DNA of 64,000 nt from Ailanthus altissimus (lineage: Eukaryota > Streptophyta > Magnoliopsida > Sapindales > Simaroubaceae). Positions within the stretch are counted from its first letter, which is position 1; every line of letters begins with the position of its first letter. The DNA is taken from the NCBI GenBank assembly GCA_946807835.1, contig OX327702.1:17484001-17548000 (forward strand), read 5' to 3'. A program made the translations under genes and the position numbers. Of the stretch, positions 22,634-34,425 are shown piece by piece. The notes under the pieces were generated by a model, which saw only the letters and a program-made list of their open reading frames with translations, was not told the origin of the DNA and did no database searches.

Positions 22634-24490
22634 CACAAATAAATAGGCCACAATTTATAATGCAATAACTACAAGAATTTATAAATTTTATAAAATAAAA
22701 AATAAATATTTTAAAATAATTTAAAAATAGACAATAGGAGTAATTAGTGTAATTATAGCTTTTTTTTAGATTCCCGGTACTGTAATACTGAAGGCTCGGT
22801 CTCCGATATCACAGCTCCAACCTTTACAGCGTTGCAATGCTAGACTAGTAGTGCTGCGGCACTGGACATTCTATTTACAGTGCCGCGAAGTTAGGCCCTA
22901 AGCATTATGGCGCTAGCTTACTAGTGCTGCGGCCCTAGAGGTTTTGCCTTCAGCACCACATCACCAAGCTATCACAACGGCACAGAGTGACACCGTTGCA
23001 ACGTCCTTTTCGCTGTGTCCTGATTATGAATTTTTCAACATTTGAATCGCATAATTCATAACCCTAGGATATCCTAATTACACTGCGAACACTCTGATTA
23101 AGTATACAAACAACACACAATCATGTGTTTTAATACAAAATTAAAAGTGCGTTGTGCATAAGGGTGAGTGTGTACATTTTAATCTTTTTTATAATTACAT
23201 ATCATACATGCATAATTAAATGTAACAAAATATAAACAAACATCTCATTATGCTAATGAGATATTAAGGAACTTACCCTTGAAGAGTGCTTTGCGAAGTT
23301 CTAGTCTAGGGCTTGATGAGATCTTTTGAGCTAGAATGGCAGCTTCCTATTCTTGTTGGAATATTTTACCAGCAGTAACATTTGCTTCTCAAAATTCTCT
23401 CATACTTCTTTGCAATAGATGCACACTATTCACTTGACTTAACAAATAAATTAAGCAAACTATTTATAGCCTTGAGTGGCCGACAATGCTTCCAATAAGA
23501 AACAACTGGGTGGCAATCAAGATTTAGCATGACAAGGCTTTGTTTTAGCCACATCATGCTAAAAAAATTAAGTTTGGAGGCATGCCTTTATTTTGGTCGA
23601 ATGAAACCAAAATAACTGGCAATTTTTCTCTCAATGACAAACAAATGAGAGTCACCTCATGCTTATGGTAATACGTCATTTCATTTGCCAAAAGAAGGGC
23701 AAAATGAGGCAAATTTGTGGCCAAATGCATTATGAAACAATACCACCTCCTATTTATCATTTGATTTGGCCGAATATAAAATAATGCCATTATTACTTTT
23801 TGCTTTCTTTTACAAATCAATTCATGCAATTTTATTTAAAAATATTTATTTGGTTAATAAAAATAATTATTAACACTTAATAAATAGATAGGCCAATTAA
23901 TACTTGCCATGTGTCATGACATTACCAATTAATGGCATAATATGTGGCATTCAATAAATAGGATAAAGTGGTAAGTCCTACTTGTCAAGATCCTGAGCTT
24001 TATACTTAAAGTCATATGATCTCCTCGAGAGACCATGAAATAATTTTAAATTTTTGAGAACTTTTCAGATTGAACTATTCAATTCAGTGCGCTACCCAAG
24101 TGCACAATGAGTGTACTTCATATAGTGAGACTCCTTAGATTCACTCCTATTTTGTCTTACAAAACGCTTTTGTAAGTTCATAAATGTTGTCCCCACACAC
24201 GTTATGGGAATAACATAATAACGTGTTAAACCATACAAGTTGAGGTTAATACATATTCGTATAATTCCTCTATCATTTATATCCTGAAAGAGCGGAGACA
24301 TAGATCATCACCATTATGTTTTCATATGCTTAGCTCTAGAACTTATTTCTAGATTCATATTCTAATAAAAAAATATTTGCAAACACTTTTGCGATATTAT
24401 TTGTTGCACGAGAAATATTTTTTATGGGTGAATTACTTATGGCCATAAGATTTTCTGGAACAAAATCTTGTAGTATCTGGATAACTATTC
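22634..24490 (-). mobile_element. Long-LTR copia, partial 5' LTR (reverse)
   Basis: It abuts the primer-binding site of the same relic. Its inner part (22634-23405) is the LTR tail missing from the partner at 16781-18568, and includes a G/C-rich stretch of GTGCTGCGGC-like words (22780-23010). The part from 23405 to about 24490 aligns with 16781-17830, including the hairpin at 24367-24402. The LTR's outer start (about 0.75 kb) is missing, so homology ends near 24490. Confidence 0.8.
24367..24402 (-). repeat. Conserved LTR hairpin
   Basis: Reverse strand: AAATAATATCGCAAAA, loop GTG, then TTTGCAAATATTTTTT. Same position and fold as in the other LTR copies of the family. Confidence 0.65.
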
Positions 24491-24625
24491 GACAATGGTT
24501 ATCCCTCTCCCATAACAATTGTCTCTCATGTGTGCCATTATGGATTTAATATATATATTTAGTTATTTTATTTTATTTTTTGCTTCGTAGTTTAATTTAT
24601 AAACTCAAATTGTTTCCTCAATCTT

Positions 24626-24640
24626 AAGTTTGATGAGGAA
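24626..24640 (+). promoter_or_regulatory. Polypurine tract before short LTR
   Basis: TAAGTTTGATGAGGAA directly precedes TGTTAAAG at 24641. It resembles the AAGCTTGAGGGGGAG tract that precedes TGTTAAAG-type copia LTRs and marks the downstream LTR as a 3' LTR. Confidence 0.6.
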
Positions 24641-24878
24641 TGTTAAAGTTAGTTATATTATTAAAGATTTGTATTTAATTATTATCAATTTAAGATATTT
24701 TTTATTGTGTTAACTTTCATATTATAGTCATAATTTTTAGGTGTAATTTTATTTATATAAGTTAAGAGGTTTAATATCTATATAAATGTAACTTTTTTAA
24801 TTATTATTTAAAATAAAAATAAAAATATTTTAATTGTTCTAGCATGATATTGAAGTTGTTTTTTTAGTTGATCTAATA
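24641..24878 (+). mobile_element. Short copia/TRIM-like LTR, 3' copy
   Basis: 238 bp, starting TGTTAAAGTTAGTTATATTA and ending GATCTAATA, like the 235-bp LTR at 11353-11587. The first 130 bases align well and the remainder is more diverged. The next five bases are TTGAT against TTAAT before the 5' copy. Together these support one old insertion now stretched to 13.5 kb by nested elements. Confidence 0.7.
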
Positions 24879-25122
24879 TTGATAAAGGACATAAATGATG
24901 ATCATTCAAATAATCTAAGTTCTAACTCTAGCTAAATTAATCGTGTAAAAGGCTAAAGAGTAAGGAGGTTCAAACTGTTTTGCTAATACAAGAATTTTAT
25001 TAGTTCATTTCTTAAAAGATGAAACATGAAATCACGTGTCCGTGGTCACAGGGTAGGAGCCATAGAGCCAAGTCATTCACAATCATGTGGCCGGCAATCA
25101 GTAAGTAACCGTGTCAAAATCT
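24879..25122. other. Non-repetitive spacer
   Basis: No gene or element is recognised. The stretch 25030-25110 is less AT-rich and may be original host DNA into which the neighbouring elements inserted. Confidence 0.4.
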
Positions 25123-25282
25123 TTTAAATGATATTTTAAATTATTTTATTTAAAATTATTTGTTAAGTAATTATTAGATAGACAAATAATATAATTTTTA
25201 AAATTATTTATTAGATAATTTTATTATCTAATAATTATTTAATAAATTATTTATAATGAAAAATTTTAAAATACCATTTAAA
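25123..25282. mobile_element. Foldback MITE-like sequence (160 bp)
   Basis: The two halves are near-complete inverted repeats. The left end TTTAAATGATATTTTAAATT pairs with the right end AAATTTTAAAATACCATTTAAA, and the arms continue through AATTATTAGATA/TATCTAATAATT to a central turn near 25200. There is no coding capacity. The right end coincides with the target site of the solo LTR that follows, so any target duplication of the MITE itself is uncertain. Confidence 0.5.
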
Positions 25283-26922
25283 TGTTGGTGTTATGATATT
25301 TATAATGCAGCGAAATAGAAAATAAAAATTATTTAATTTTTATTTTCGTCAGATAAAAACACTTTTCATCTTGAGATCTTATGAATATATGAATTTGATA
25401 GTTAAAATAAATAAAAATTAATAAGAAAAAAAAATATTTTGAATTCACGTTAGATTTTCTTCAATTAAAAGATTTTAAAAAAAAAACCTTTTATTCTACA
25501 GTGAGAGGAAGAGTGAGTTTCTAATTTTTTCTTTTAAATAAAAATACGAATTCTATGAGATAATACTTTTTATTTATCAGTGTGTATCTCATTTTTAGAC
25601 TAATATTCTCCTTTGAAAATATCTTTAAAATAATAAACTATTATTATTTTAATTTAATAATTTAATTAATAATATTTAATAATTAAATGATTATCTCTTA
25701 AATAGAGATATAATACATGTAAATCACATAAAGTCTCACTCTTTGTGGTTAACTTATAATACCCAATAATTGAGTATTATAAGACTTCTAAAATAAATAG
25801 ACTAATAGTCTTTCAATTTAAAAAAATACTAAAAGTAAAATAAAATCTTTTTGATAATTTCAAATATAAAACATCAATATTTTAAAAATTATTTTCTTGA
25901 CACAAATAATTTGTGTAATAGTACAATCAATTTTTTAATTGTTCACTGTAATAATTAAAGAGGTATTATTGGAGACCTATAAACCTACAATTTCAAGCTT
26001 CAATAAATTTTGGATAATTAATTAAACTATTTAATTAATTAATCCAATTTATTAATTTAAGTGTTATTTCACTTAAAACATTGAATTGCATTCCTGAAAT
26101 TTTAGATATAATTTACTCAAAAAATTTATAGCAGTCTATCGATTCAATCAGTATATGCAATTCAACCCCCTGTAGATGGTTCATAATTAGAGTTAGATCA
26201 AATACTGTTTTACCCCTCTAATTACTTCTTTATTCTTAATTACCATTAATTCACCAGTGACCAATTATTTTGTAATTGTGTTACAAATTGAGTGCTCAAA
26301 CTATTCAGTTCCAGAATTAATCCTTAAGGGAACCTTCTTTCTAACTTCTATTAGAAAGGAATGGATTTCATATCTGTAAATCACATTTCCAACTGCTTAT
26401 CTCATTATGCCACCAAAAGACATGTTTTTAGTATGTTCTTCAGACAAACCGTAATGAGTATTTTAAATAACACAATGACACAAACATAAATTTATGATTA
26501 CTCAGGATTGATCAGCAGTTGATTTATTTGAATTCTTAATTAACAACAATATTTTACATAAGAATTCAAATTATGTCTAGTCCAATCCTATATAATCATA
26601 TTATATAAAGCACCTCCACTATAATGTCACTGCATTAATAATCAAGATAAAATCACAATATTCTAAATGTATATGGACCGCACTATTTAATTAAAGATCT
26701 CAAACTTTAATTAATTTATTACGAATTATTTTTTATTATCCATAACTTTTATCTTTGTGTGTATAATAATTATATACTAAGGTTGTTGTCACATAAATAA
26801 ACAAAAGATTTTCTAATATTTATGTCATAAAATTATGAACACTTTTTTAAGTATAAAATTATAATTTTATTAATTTCATAAAAACAGTATAAATACATAC
26901 TTTTAAGGTACTATTCATAACA
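25283..26922 (-). mobile_element. Copia-type solo LTR with TTAAA target duplication (reverse)
   Basis: On the forward strand it runs from TGTTGGTGTTATGATATT to TACTATTCATAACA. Both sides carry the pentamer TTAAA (25278-25282 and 26923-26927), a perfect 5-bp target duplication. A 5'-truncated homolog in opposite orientation lies at 42023-43215, sharing CAGTTGGAAATGTGATTTA and long stretches after it. No internal region accompanies it, so LTR-LTR recombination is the simplest origin. The exact superfamily is inferred from the duplication length and style only. Confidence 0.8.
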
Positions 26923-26927
26923 TTAAA

Positions 26928-27591
26928 AGTGTAACATTATTCATACAAATACCATCAATTATGATTGAAGCAAATTTAAGACTTTAAGCAAAAAAATTTA
27001 AATTAGATAATATAATATAAATACTCTTATACAACTCCTTTTCTAAAGTTTTTAAACGCATCCATAGAAAATACTCACCACACTATTTTTATTTATTTAT
27101 TAAACTTAAAAATTAAACTTTTATTTTAACATTTTTTCACCATACCAAAAACCACCCTAACCATGGTTACCAAACTATCTATAATTTTTTTTCTGCACCT
27201 AATTCTGCAAGCATCTTTTTCTTTAATTACATCCTCTACAAGAAACCTTCCTTCATTCTGCACTATTATAGGTTTCTTATGTTAGACTCATTCAAATTTT
27301 AAACTATTTTTAATATGGCCCTTATTTTTCATAATTTTAGGGACATGTACAATAACTGCTTATGATAAAAAAGAAACTGTACATGATAAAAAAACTACTC
27401 ATGATCATAAAAATATTTAATGGCATATATAATGGATAAATGCCTATACATTAAACATTTCTTGGTTAGGTTCCTAAGCTATTTAATATTGTTTTAGGCC
27501 ATTTATACAATTATTTAAGATTGATCAAGGTTTAGAAGCACTCTAACCCCATTATCAGATTGTGAAGAATATCAATGATAAGAGTATATTT
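26928..27591. other. AT-rich spacer, no gene seen
   Basis: No recognisable gene or element. The sequence is AT-rich and contains short ACTCATGAT/TACATGATAAAAAA direct repeats near 27360-27410. Confidence 0.4.
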
Positions 27592-28256
27592 TGTTAGATA
27601 TTTTATAACTATTTCAAAATAAACTAAGTAAGACATGAGAAATCAAGGAAATATAAAACAAAGGAAAAATCACAAACCGACACTGAGTATGGACTTAGCA
27701 CTGCAACACTAAAGAAGTCACAACGTAGCATTAAAGTCAGAACACTCAGCACTACGATGCTAGAGAAGTAGCACACGATGCTGATTGCTGGATGTGATTG
27801 TTGGAAAAGTCACCGTGCATTTTCTAACACTTTTTTTTTCTCTTTAAAAGGGTTTAGTTCACTCTAGAGAGCCATCTCTTCTCTATAAATTAAAGGCACA
27901 TTTCAAATGAAAGATATATACAATTTACTTACTCCTTGATCATTATTTTCTCTATATACATACTCAATCTTTAAAAGTTATTACTTATTATCCAAGAAAA
28001 ATTGCATTTGAGTGTGTACTCTTGTAATTTTCATTTGTCATTGCATCTTGGAGTTATATTTCCATTTAAACCCTTTTGCATCAAGATTATTAGCTTGTGG
28101 GGGCAAAAATAATCTTAAAGGATAGTGTCTAGCTCGCCTTGACAACTATATCAAGTTTTATCCTTCTTTCATTCAACAAACAATCTTTAAGACTATTTCT
28201 ACGTGGATACAACTTTAGATTCTTCATTGTTGGCTTAGCCAAATCATTGTCTAGGG
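27592..28256 (+). mobile_element. Candidate 5' LTR/leader of the copia element at 28.3 kb
   Basis: It precedes the gag region of the forward copia element. A TCTATAAATTAAAGG TATA-like box lies near 27871. Before it, at 27685-27795, is a cluster of AGCACTGC/ACGATGCT-type G/C words similar to those in other LTR tails in the window. A TGTTAG start at 27595 is possible, but no matching 3' LTR is present after 33838 and no clear primer-binding site is seen, so the boundaries are a guess. Confidence 0.35.
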
Positions 28257-29454
28257 CTATCAAAATTCCACCATTTGATGGAAAGCATTTCAAGTGATGG
28301 CAAGATCAAGTGTTTGATACTTTAGACATGATGAACATGGCAAAGTATTTTACATAATTTTCACCAAAGATTGATGCAGAAAACTACATAGAAAGAATTT
28401 CCAAAATGGAATAACGCAAACAAGATATGTTGTAATTCCATCTTGAACACCATTTTAAATGAATTATATGATGTCTACTCTTCATATAAAGATGCACATA
28501 AAATTTGGACACAACTTAAGAAAAAATATATTATAGAAGATGCTTGTGCCCAAAAATATATACTTGTTAATTTCCCAGGCTTTAAAATATCTAAGGAAAA
28601 AGATGTTATCTCACAAATTCATGATTTTTATTTATTAATTAATAATATAAAAAATAAGAATATTGTTCTCCCCAAGCTTTTTGTGGCTAGCTACTTGATA
28701 GAAAAAAAAATACTAGATTCTTGAAAAGATTATAAAAAAAACAACAAGCATAAAAGGAAATATTTGAAGTTGGATGTACTATTATTCATATTAGAATAGA
28801 AGAAAAGAATCGTCAATGGAAGAATAGTGAGAAGGCCTAGAAAATAATTTCTAAGGCCAACTTGGTTGAGAATGATGTTACTCTGAGTAAGAAGCATCCC
28901 AAATCTACAAACAAACCATACTTTAAGAATTCAAGACCCTCATTTAAGAAGAAAGGTAATTGTTATATTTGTGGTAAGAGTAGTCATTTTACTTATCAGT
29001 GTAAGTACAGGTAAAGAGATAAAAAGGGAAACAGAAAATCTCTAAAAACCAATTTTGTTGAGGAGAATGAAGTAATTATCGTTGTTGTGGTTTCCCAAGT
29101 GAACATGGCTGTTATTGGTAACAAAGAGTGGGTCATAGATTCTGGAGCCACAAGACATATATGTGGTGATAGAAGTGCTTTCTATGACTATGTTCAAACA
29201 AGAGAAAGAGAAGAACAAATTTAGCTTGTTGATTCTTATTCTGCATTTGTAGTGAAAAAATAAAAGGTTCTTCTCAAGTTAACTTTTGTGAAAACTTTTG
29301 CATTGAATAATGTGTTACATGTTCCTAAGTAGAACATTCATTGGAAAGGGATATTGTTCTAATGATTTATTTAAACTCGATGTACTTGATACAATTACTA
29401 ATAATAAAAGTACTTTTTCTATTTATATTGTTAAGTCCTTTGGTATGTTGCATG
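28257..29454 (+). pseudogene. Copia gag and protease remnant (upstream half)
   Basis: Forward frames, broken by stops, read copia Gag from IKIPPFDGKHFK near 28260, a Gag core (open for 93 codons at 28443-28724) and a CCHC zinc knuckle at 28961-29003 (CYICGKSSHFTYQC), followed near 29129-29170 by the aspartic protease site WVIDSGATRHIC. Gag would package the RNA and protease would cut the polyprotein. The reading is cut at 29454 by a solo LTR and resumes at 31294, where the integrase zinc-binding region continues. Stops in the RNA-binding part and frameshifts make it inactive. Confidence 0.85.
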
Positions 29455-31293
29455 TGTTGGAGATGGTGCTTACGTGCCATTATAATGAATATTTATTGTT
29501 TAATACTTATACAATGAATATTTTAATAAATCACTAATATTTTCTTATATGGTACTAAACTTGTTAGGTTTCAGATATGGTAGATCTAAAAGAGTTAAGG
29601 TCAGTGCTAAGAGTTAATATTCTAAAGAGTTAGAACCTTATTTGAAGTGAGACAAAAACTTAAGAATATATTAGTAAGACATAGTTACAAGAAGTTACAA
29701 ATGGTGCTAGAAATGTGATTATGTAGTTATTCTTGAAAACATCATTCTTGATGTATAGTTATCGACATGGGTAGTTTGGTATACCTTTTGAATCAGTGTA
29801 TGTCTATATCTAGATTGCTCAGACGGTTTGTCTTAGCAAATAGTGGGCTTAGTGGAACTGCATATAAGGCATGTAGGTATTTCGTGAGGTTTGGGTACTG
29901 AACAGACTCATGAGAACTTCAATAGATCCCATAGAGCTATCAGTAGAGGGTATTCTCGAGTTGAGTAATATTCGCCGTTCTTTAACTTGAGCGCTACGGT
30001 GAGCTTATGAGTGATCCACCATGCTTTGATTCTATGCATGTTAAAGACTTTTTATGGTCTAACCTCTGAGTGTAGTTGGGTATGGTCCAATGCTCATGGA
30101 GTTTGGTGTGCATAGATACAGAATCTGTTGGCTTATATGACTGAGTAGTATATACTAATGCTCCGAGATTATATTTCAAGAAGCTTTATGACCGTAAATG
30201 AAAACCCCAGAAAAGAATTTTTTTACAGGGTTAAACAATATCGCAAAGGAGTTTGCAGATATTATTTACAGAAATACAAATCTGGAGATAGGAAACAATA
30301 TCGCAAAGAAGTTTGCAGATATTATTTACAGAAATACAAATCTGGAGATAAGTTCACAGTTAAGCATATAGAGATTTGACGGTGATGATCTATATCTTTG
30401 CTCTTTTAGGATATAGATGACGGAAGAATTATATGTCTATGGTTGAGCTCAACTTGTGTGGTTTAATGTGCCATTCTACAATATATGTAACATATATGTA
30501 GGGCATCATTCACAGACTTACAGAAGAGTTCTGTAAGACAAACAAGTGTGAACTTAGAGATTTTTATAATATGAAGTATACTTGTTAAGCACTAGGGTAG
30601 CAGATTAGGTCGAACCATTCGATTCGAACATTTTTTAGAAAGCAAGATTTGTTTTAGAATCTCTAAGAAAATATACGTGTTAAGGTTTAAGTGTTAAACC
30701 TACATTTTTATTATTTTAATTGGTTAACTAATGGAAAGTTCATACATGACATGTTGCATGGCCATTTGTGTGACAAATGTCATTATGCATGGGAAAGAAA
30801 ATGGACATTTTTAAAATGCATGCTTTATACTTTGTTCTTTGAATGACAAGTGTTAAGTATCAATTGGCTAAGGAAAACAAAGTTTTCAATTATTGCAAAC
30901 AAGTCTCCTTTGTTAAATTCAGCCATATATATTCTAAAGTTTGCAATTGTTGCACTTGAATCCTTTTCGACACATTTTGGCTATTTTAAGAGATACTAAC
31001 TCAAATGTTGAGAAAATTTAAATCCTGTTAGAAATCAAACAAATATACTATTATAGCTCTTCAATCGCACTAGCTATTAGAGACTGGAATTGCTCAAAAG
31101 ATTACTTCAAGTAAGCTTCAAAATTGAAACTTCACTAAAGGCTTCAAGGGTGGATGTTTTTGACTTTGTTAACATAATTTATTTACATTCAGGAAATTAG
31201 ATTTCAATTTCTTGTGCAATATATGTATGACATGCATTAATGATTCAATGAACATATTTTCACATGCAGGCATCCATTAGATATACTCTAATA
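29455..31293 (+). mobile_element. Long-LTR copia solo LTR with GCATG target duplication
   Basis: It starts TGTTGGAGATGGTGCTTACG and ends TACTCTAATA, and is flanked by the pentamer GCATG on both sides (29450-29454 and 31294-31298). It splits the integrase zinc-binding region of another copia element at the codons of a W-H-D-R-L-G motif, so removing it would rejoin the older element. At 1839 bp it is shorter than relatives at 45392 (2289 bp) and 48182 (2255 bp). It contains the family hairpin and a private 60-bp tandem duplication (30233-30352). Confidence 0.9.
30233..30352 (+). repeat. 60-bp tandem duplication carrying the LTR hairpin
   Basis: Two head-to-tail copies (30233-30292, 30293-30352) differ at only one or two bases. 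Each contains the hairpin AATATCGCAAA-G-A/GAG-TTTGCAGATATT. Other LTR copies in the window have a single copy, so the duplication is young and specific to this LTR. Confidence 0.9.
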
Positions 31294-33838
31294 GCATGAT
31301 AGGCTTGGTTATTTGAATTATCTTTACTTTAAAAAAATAGAAAGTGTTGGTTTACTTCCTAATATGAATGTAAAAGATGTTCATAAATATGATGTACATG
31401 TGAAACCAAAGTCCACAAAGAAAAGTTGTAAAATAATAACTTTTAGAGAAACTGAATTACTTAATTCGATATATAGAGACCTTTGTGATCTTAAAGATAC
31501 CATGACCAGAGGAGGAAAAATATTTTACATAACCTTTATAGATGATATTTCAAGATATACTAAGGTATATCTATTGTGAAATAAAAATGATTTATATGAT
31601 AAGTTCTTAATCTACAAACAAGAAGTTGAAAATTAGCTTAGGAAGAAAATCAAAAGATTAAGAACTGATCAAGATGGAGAATATGTATCCAACATGTTTA
31701 ATTCTTATTTTGAGGTCAATAGAATTATACATAACGTTACATCTCCATATTTCCCTTAATCAAATAGGGTGGTTGAAAGAAAAATTAGAACTCTAAAAGA
31801 AATGATGGATTGTATGTTGATAAATTTTGGGGCACCTATGAACTTGTGGAGGGAAGCAATACTTACTGCTTGCCATATACAAAATAGAATACCATACAAA
31901 AAATTTGATAAGATACCTTATAAGTTATGGAGAGGCTATGAGCCTAATATATCATACCTTAAAGTGTAGGGGTGTCTTACTAAGGTCTTAATTTCTGATC
32001 CTAAAAGGAAAAGAATGAGACCCAAAACTATTGATTATATATTGATAAGTTGTGCCTAAAATAATGTTGCATATAGATTTTTGGTATTAATACTAATGAA
32101 ATGTTTGATGCAAATAATATAATAGAATCTAAAAATACAAAGTTCTTTGAGATTATTTTTCCTAAGAAAACCCAATCGAAAAAATTATTAACTCATTTAA
32201 AAGTACACATAGTCCTTCAAAAAGTTCTAAACATAGGAGAAATAAAAGAATGAGAAAAACCATAAATTTTGGTAATGATTTCTATATCTTTCTTATAGAA
32301 GAGGATCCTCAAACATTTAGAGAGACTATATTCTTTCATGATGTTTTTTTATGAAGAAAGGCTACAAATGATGAAATCAACTCTATCATGAGTAATTAAG
32401 TATGAGAAATTATTGATTTGCCTCCTAGAACCATGCCTATTGGTTGTAAATGGATCTTAAAAAAGAATATAAGGACTTATGGTTCAATTGAAAAATATAA
32501 GGTAAGGTTAGTTGCCAAATGGTTCACACAAAAGAAAGATTTAGGTAACATTGATACTTATGCTTCTATAACTAGAATTATATCCATTAGAATCTTGATT
32601 ATATTGGCTACAATTCATAATTTACACATATATCAAATGGATGTTAAAACTACCTTTCTAAATGGAGATTTAGAAGAGAAAATTTATATGAAACAACTGG
32701 AAGATTGTGTAAGTGCAGGTATAAAGTATAATGCAAAATTATGAAATAATTATATGACTTGAAATAAGCACATAAATAGTAGCATGATAAATTTATCAAT
32801 GCATTGGTATCAAATGGTTTCATGATAAATGATTTAGACAAGTTCGTCTACTTTAAGACTTTAGATATTAAAAACTATGTCATCATATATCTTTATGTGG
32901 ATGACATGCTTATATTCAGTCCTAGTATAGAAGTAATAAATGAGACTAAGAGATTTCTGTCAACTAAGTTTGATATAAAGGGATGAAAGTAGTGGATGTA
33001 ATCCTTAAGATAATGAGAAAATCTAATGGTTTCACCTTATCCCAAAAATATTATTTGGATAAGATTTTGAAGAGGTTTGGGTACTTTGCATGTAAACCAG
33101 TGGCAACACTTTATAATGCTAATACTAAATTTTTTAAGAACATTGAGCATAGTGATAATAAGATCCGTTATACTCAAATAATTGGTAGTCTTATATTTTT
33201 GATGAATAATACTAGGCCTGATATAACATATGTTGTACGGAGACTGAGTAGATGAATTTAGAATCCGAGTAAAGAACATTGGTGTGCCTTAGATAGATTT
33301 GCAAAGAACTTGATAGACATTAAGAATTATGGACTTATATATAATAGATCACAACCTGTGTTAGAAGATTATTGTGATGCAAATTGGATTTCTGAATCCA
33401 ATGAAATTAAGTCTACTAGTGGATTTGTGTTCACCTTGGGTGGAGATACTATGTGTTGGAAATTCACTAAACACACATGCATAGCTTGATCTATTATGGA
33501 GTCAGAGTGGATTACTTTAGAAAAGGTTTGTTTTGAAGCTAATTGGTTAAGACTACTAATAATTGATCTTCTTATTAACTCTCACCCTCCTATATCAATT
33601 TTAATCCATTATAATTGTCTAACTGTAATAGCTAGAGTAAATAGTAAAATCTATAATAGAAAAAGTAAATATATATACGTCTAAGACATGGTATAATTAA
33701 AAAAACTGCTAAAATATAGGTTGGTAAGCATAGATTTTGTGAGGTTAGAGTTGAATTTGGTTAACCCTTTGACAAAACTACTAAATAAGAGATTAGTGGA
33801 ACATACATTGAGAAAGATGGGACTTCTGCCTATAGCAT
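31294..33838 (+). pseudogene. Copia integrase, reverse transcriptase and RNase H remnant
   Basis: It continues the element cut at 29454. The integrase zinc-binding part lies at 31300-31370. The integrase core has acidic residues in FIDDISRY (about 31540), RTDQDGEY (about 31665) and VVERKIRTL (about 31770). The reverse transcriptase spans 32418-33255 with QMDVKTTFLNGDLEEKIYM and an intact YVDD at 32894-32905. RNase H spans about 33360-33838 with YCDANW, STSGF, MESE and NPLTK. Several in-frame stops and frameshifts (for example near 31580, 31960 and 32745) leave open pieces of 60-108 codons. No 3' LTR is recognised after it. Confidence 0.9.
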
Positions 33839-34021
33839 AAGGCAAGAATGATGGTAACGCCACATATTTTGAATTTTTGTGTATTTAGTTTATAAAAATA
33901 TAATGGTAATGTATTATGATGAAATAGAGAAGAAATAAAGTGTGTCGACAAGATAATATGGTGAATCAGGAAAAAAGAATGAAATTGGAGACCAAAAAGA
34001 AGAAGAAACCCAAAATATCTC
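33839..34021. other. Spacer between copia and Mutator-like remnants
   Basis: No feature is recognised. The expected copia polypurine tract and 3' LTR are not found here. Confidence 0.4.
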
Positions 34022-34425
34022 ATGCCTCTTAAAAAGAAGAAGAAGAAGAAAACATTTATTGTTGACTTAGGTGCAAAAACATGCGATGGTTCTTGGGTTG
34101 TAAATGGTATTCCATGTAAGCATCTTTTTTCATGCATTTTGTATATTGATTATAATGTTAATGATGTTGTGAATGATTGGCTCACAAATAGTGCATATAT
34201 GAAAGCATATTGAGGCATGATTTATTCATTGCCTGCAACCAAAAGTCAACGGTGATGTTGTAAACCTACTAATAGCTAAAAGGACACTTGAAAGACCTAA
34301 AAAGACTAAAAAAAGAGAATCATATGAACTTTCTCTAGAAAAGAGAAAGTATGTTATACTGTGTGGAACTTAGGGCACTTATGCAACAATAGGACTTGCC
34401 TTATTAATCTAGAAAATGAAAGAAA
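34022..34425 (+). pseudogene. Mutator-like (MULE) transposase C-terminal remnant
   Basis: The frame reads FIVDLGAKTC...GIPCKH, then DVVNDWLTNSAYMKAY, the SWIM zinc-finger region that closes plant MULE transposases. About 34355-34405 (another frame) encodes a zinc-knuckle-like C-x-x-x-x-N-L-G-H-L-C-N-N-R-T-C. The SWIM motif is normally C-x-C...C-x-H; here the second Cys is replaced (C-D-G) and a stop follows at 34213, so it is defective. An AAG repeat (34031-34051) precedes it. Terminal inverted repeats were not found, and the catalytic DDE part is absent. Confidence 0.75.

Noticed and set aside
33793..34137. 114-codon reverse-strand frame
   Set aside because: It is antisense to the copia RNase H end and the MULE remnant, and its Phe run comes from the AAG repeat.
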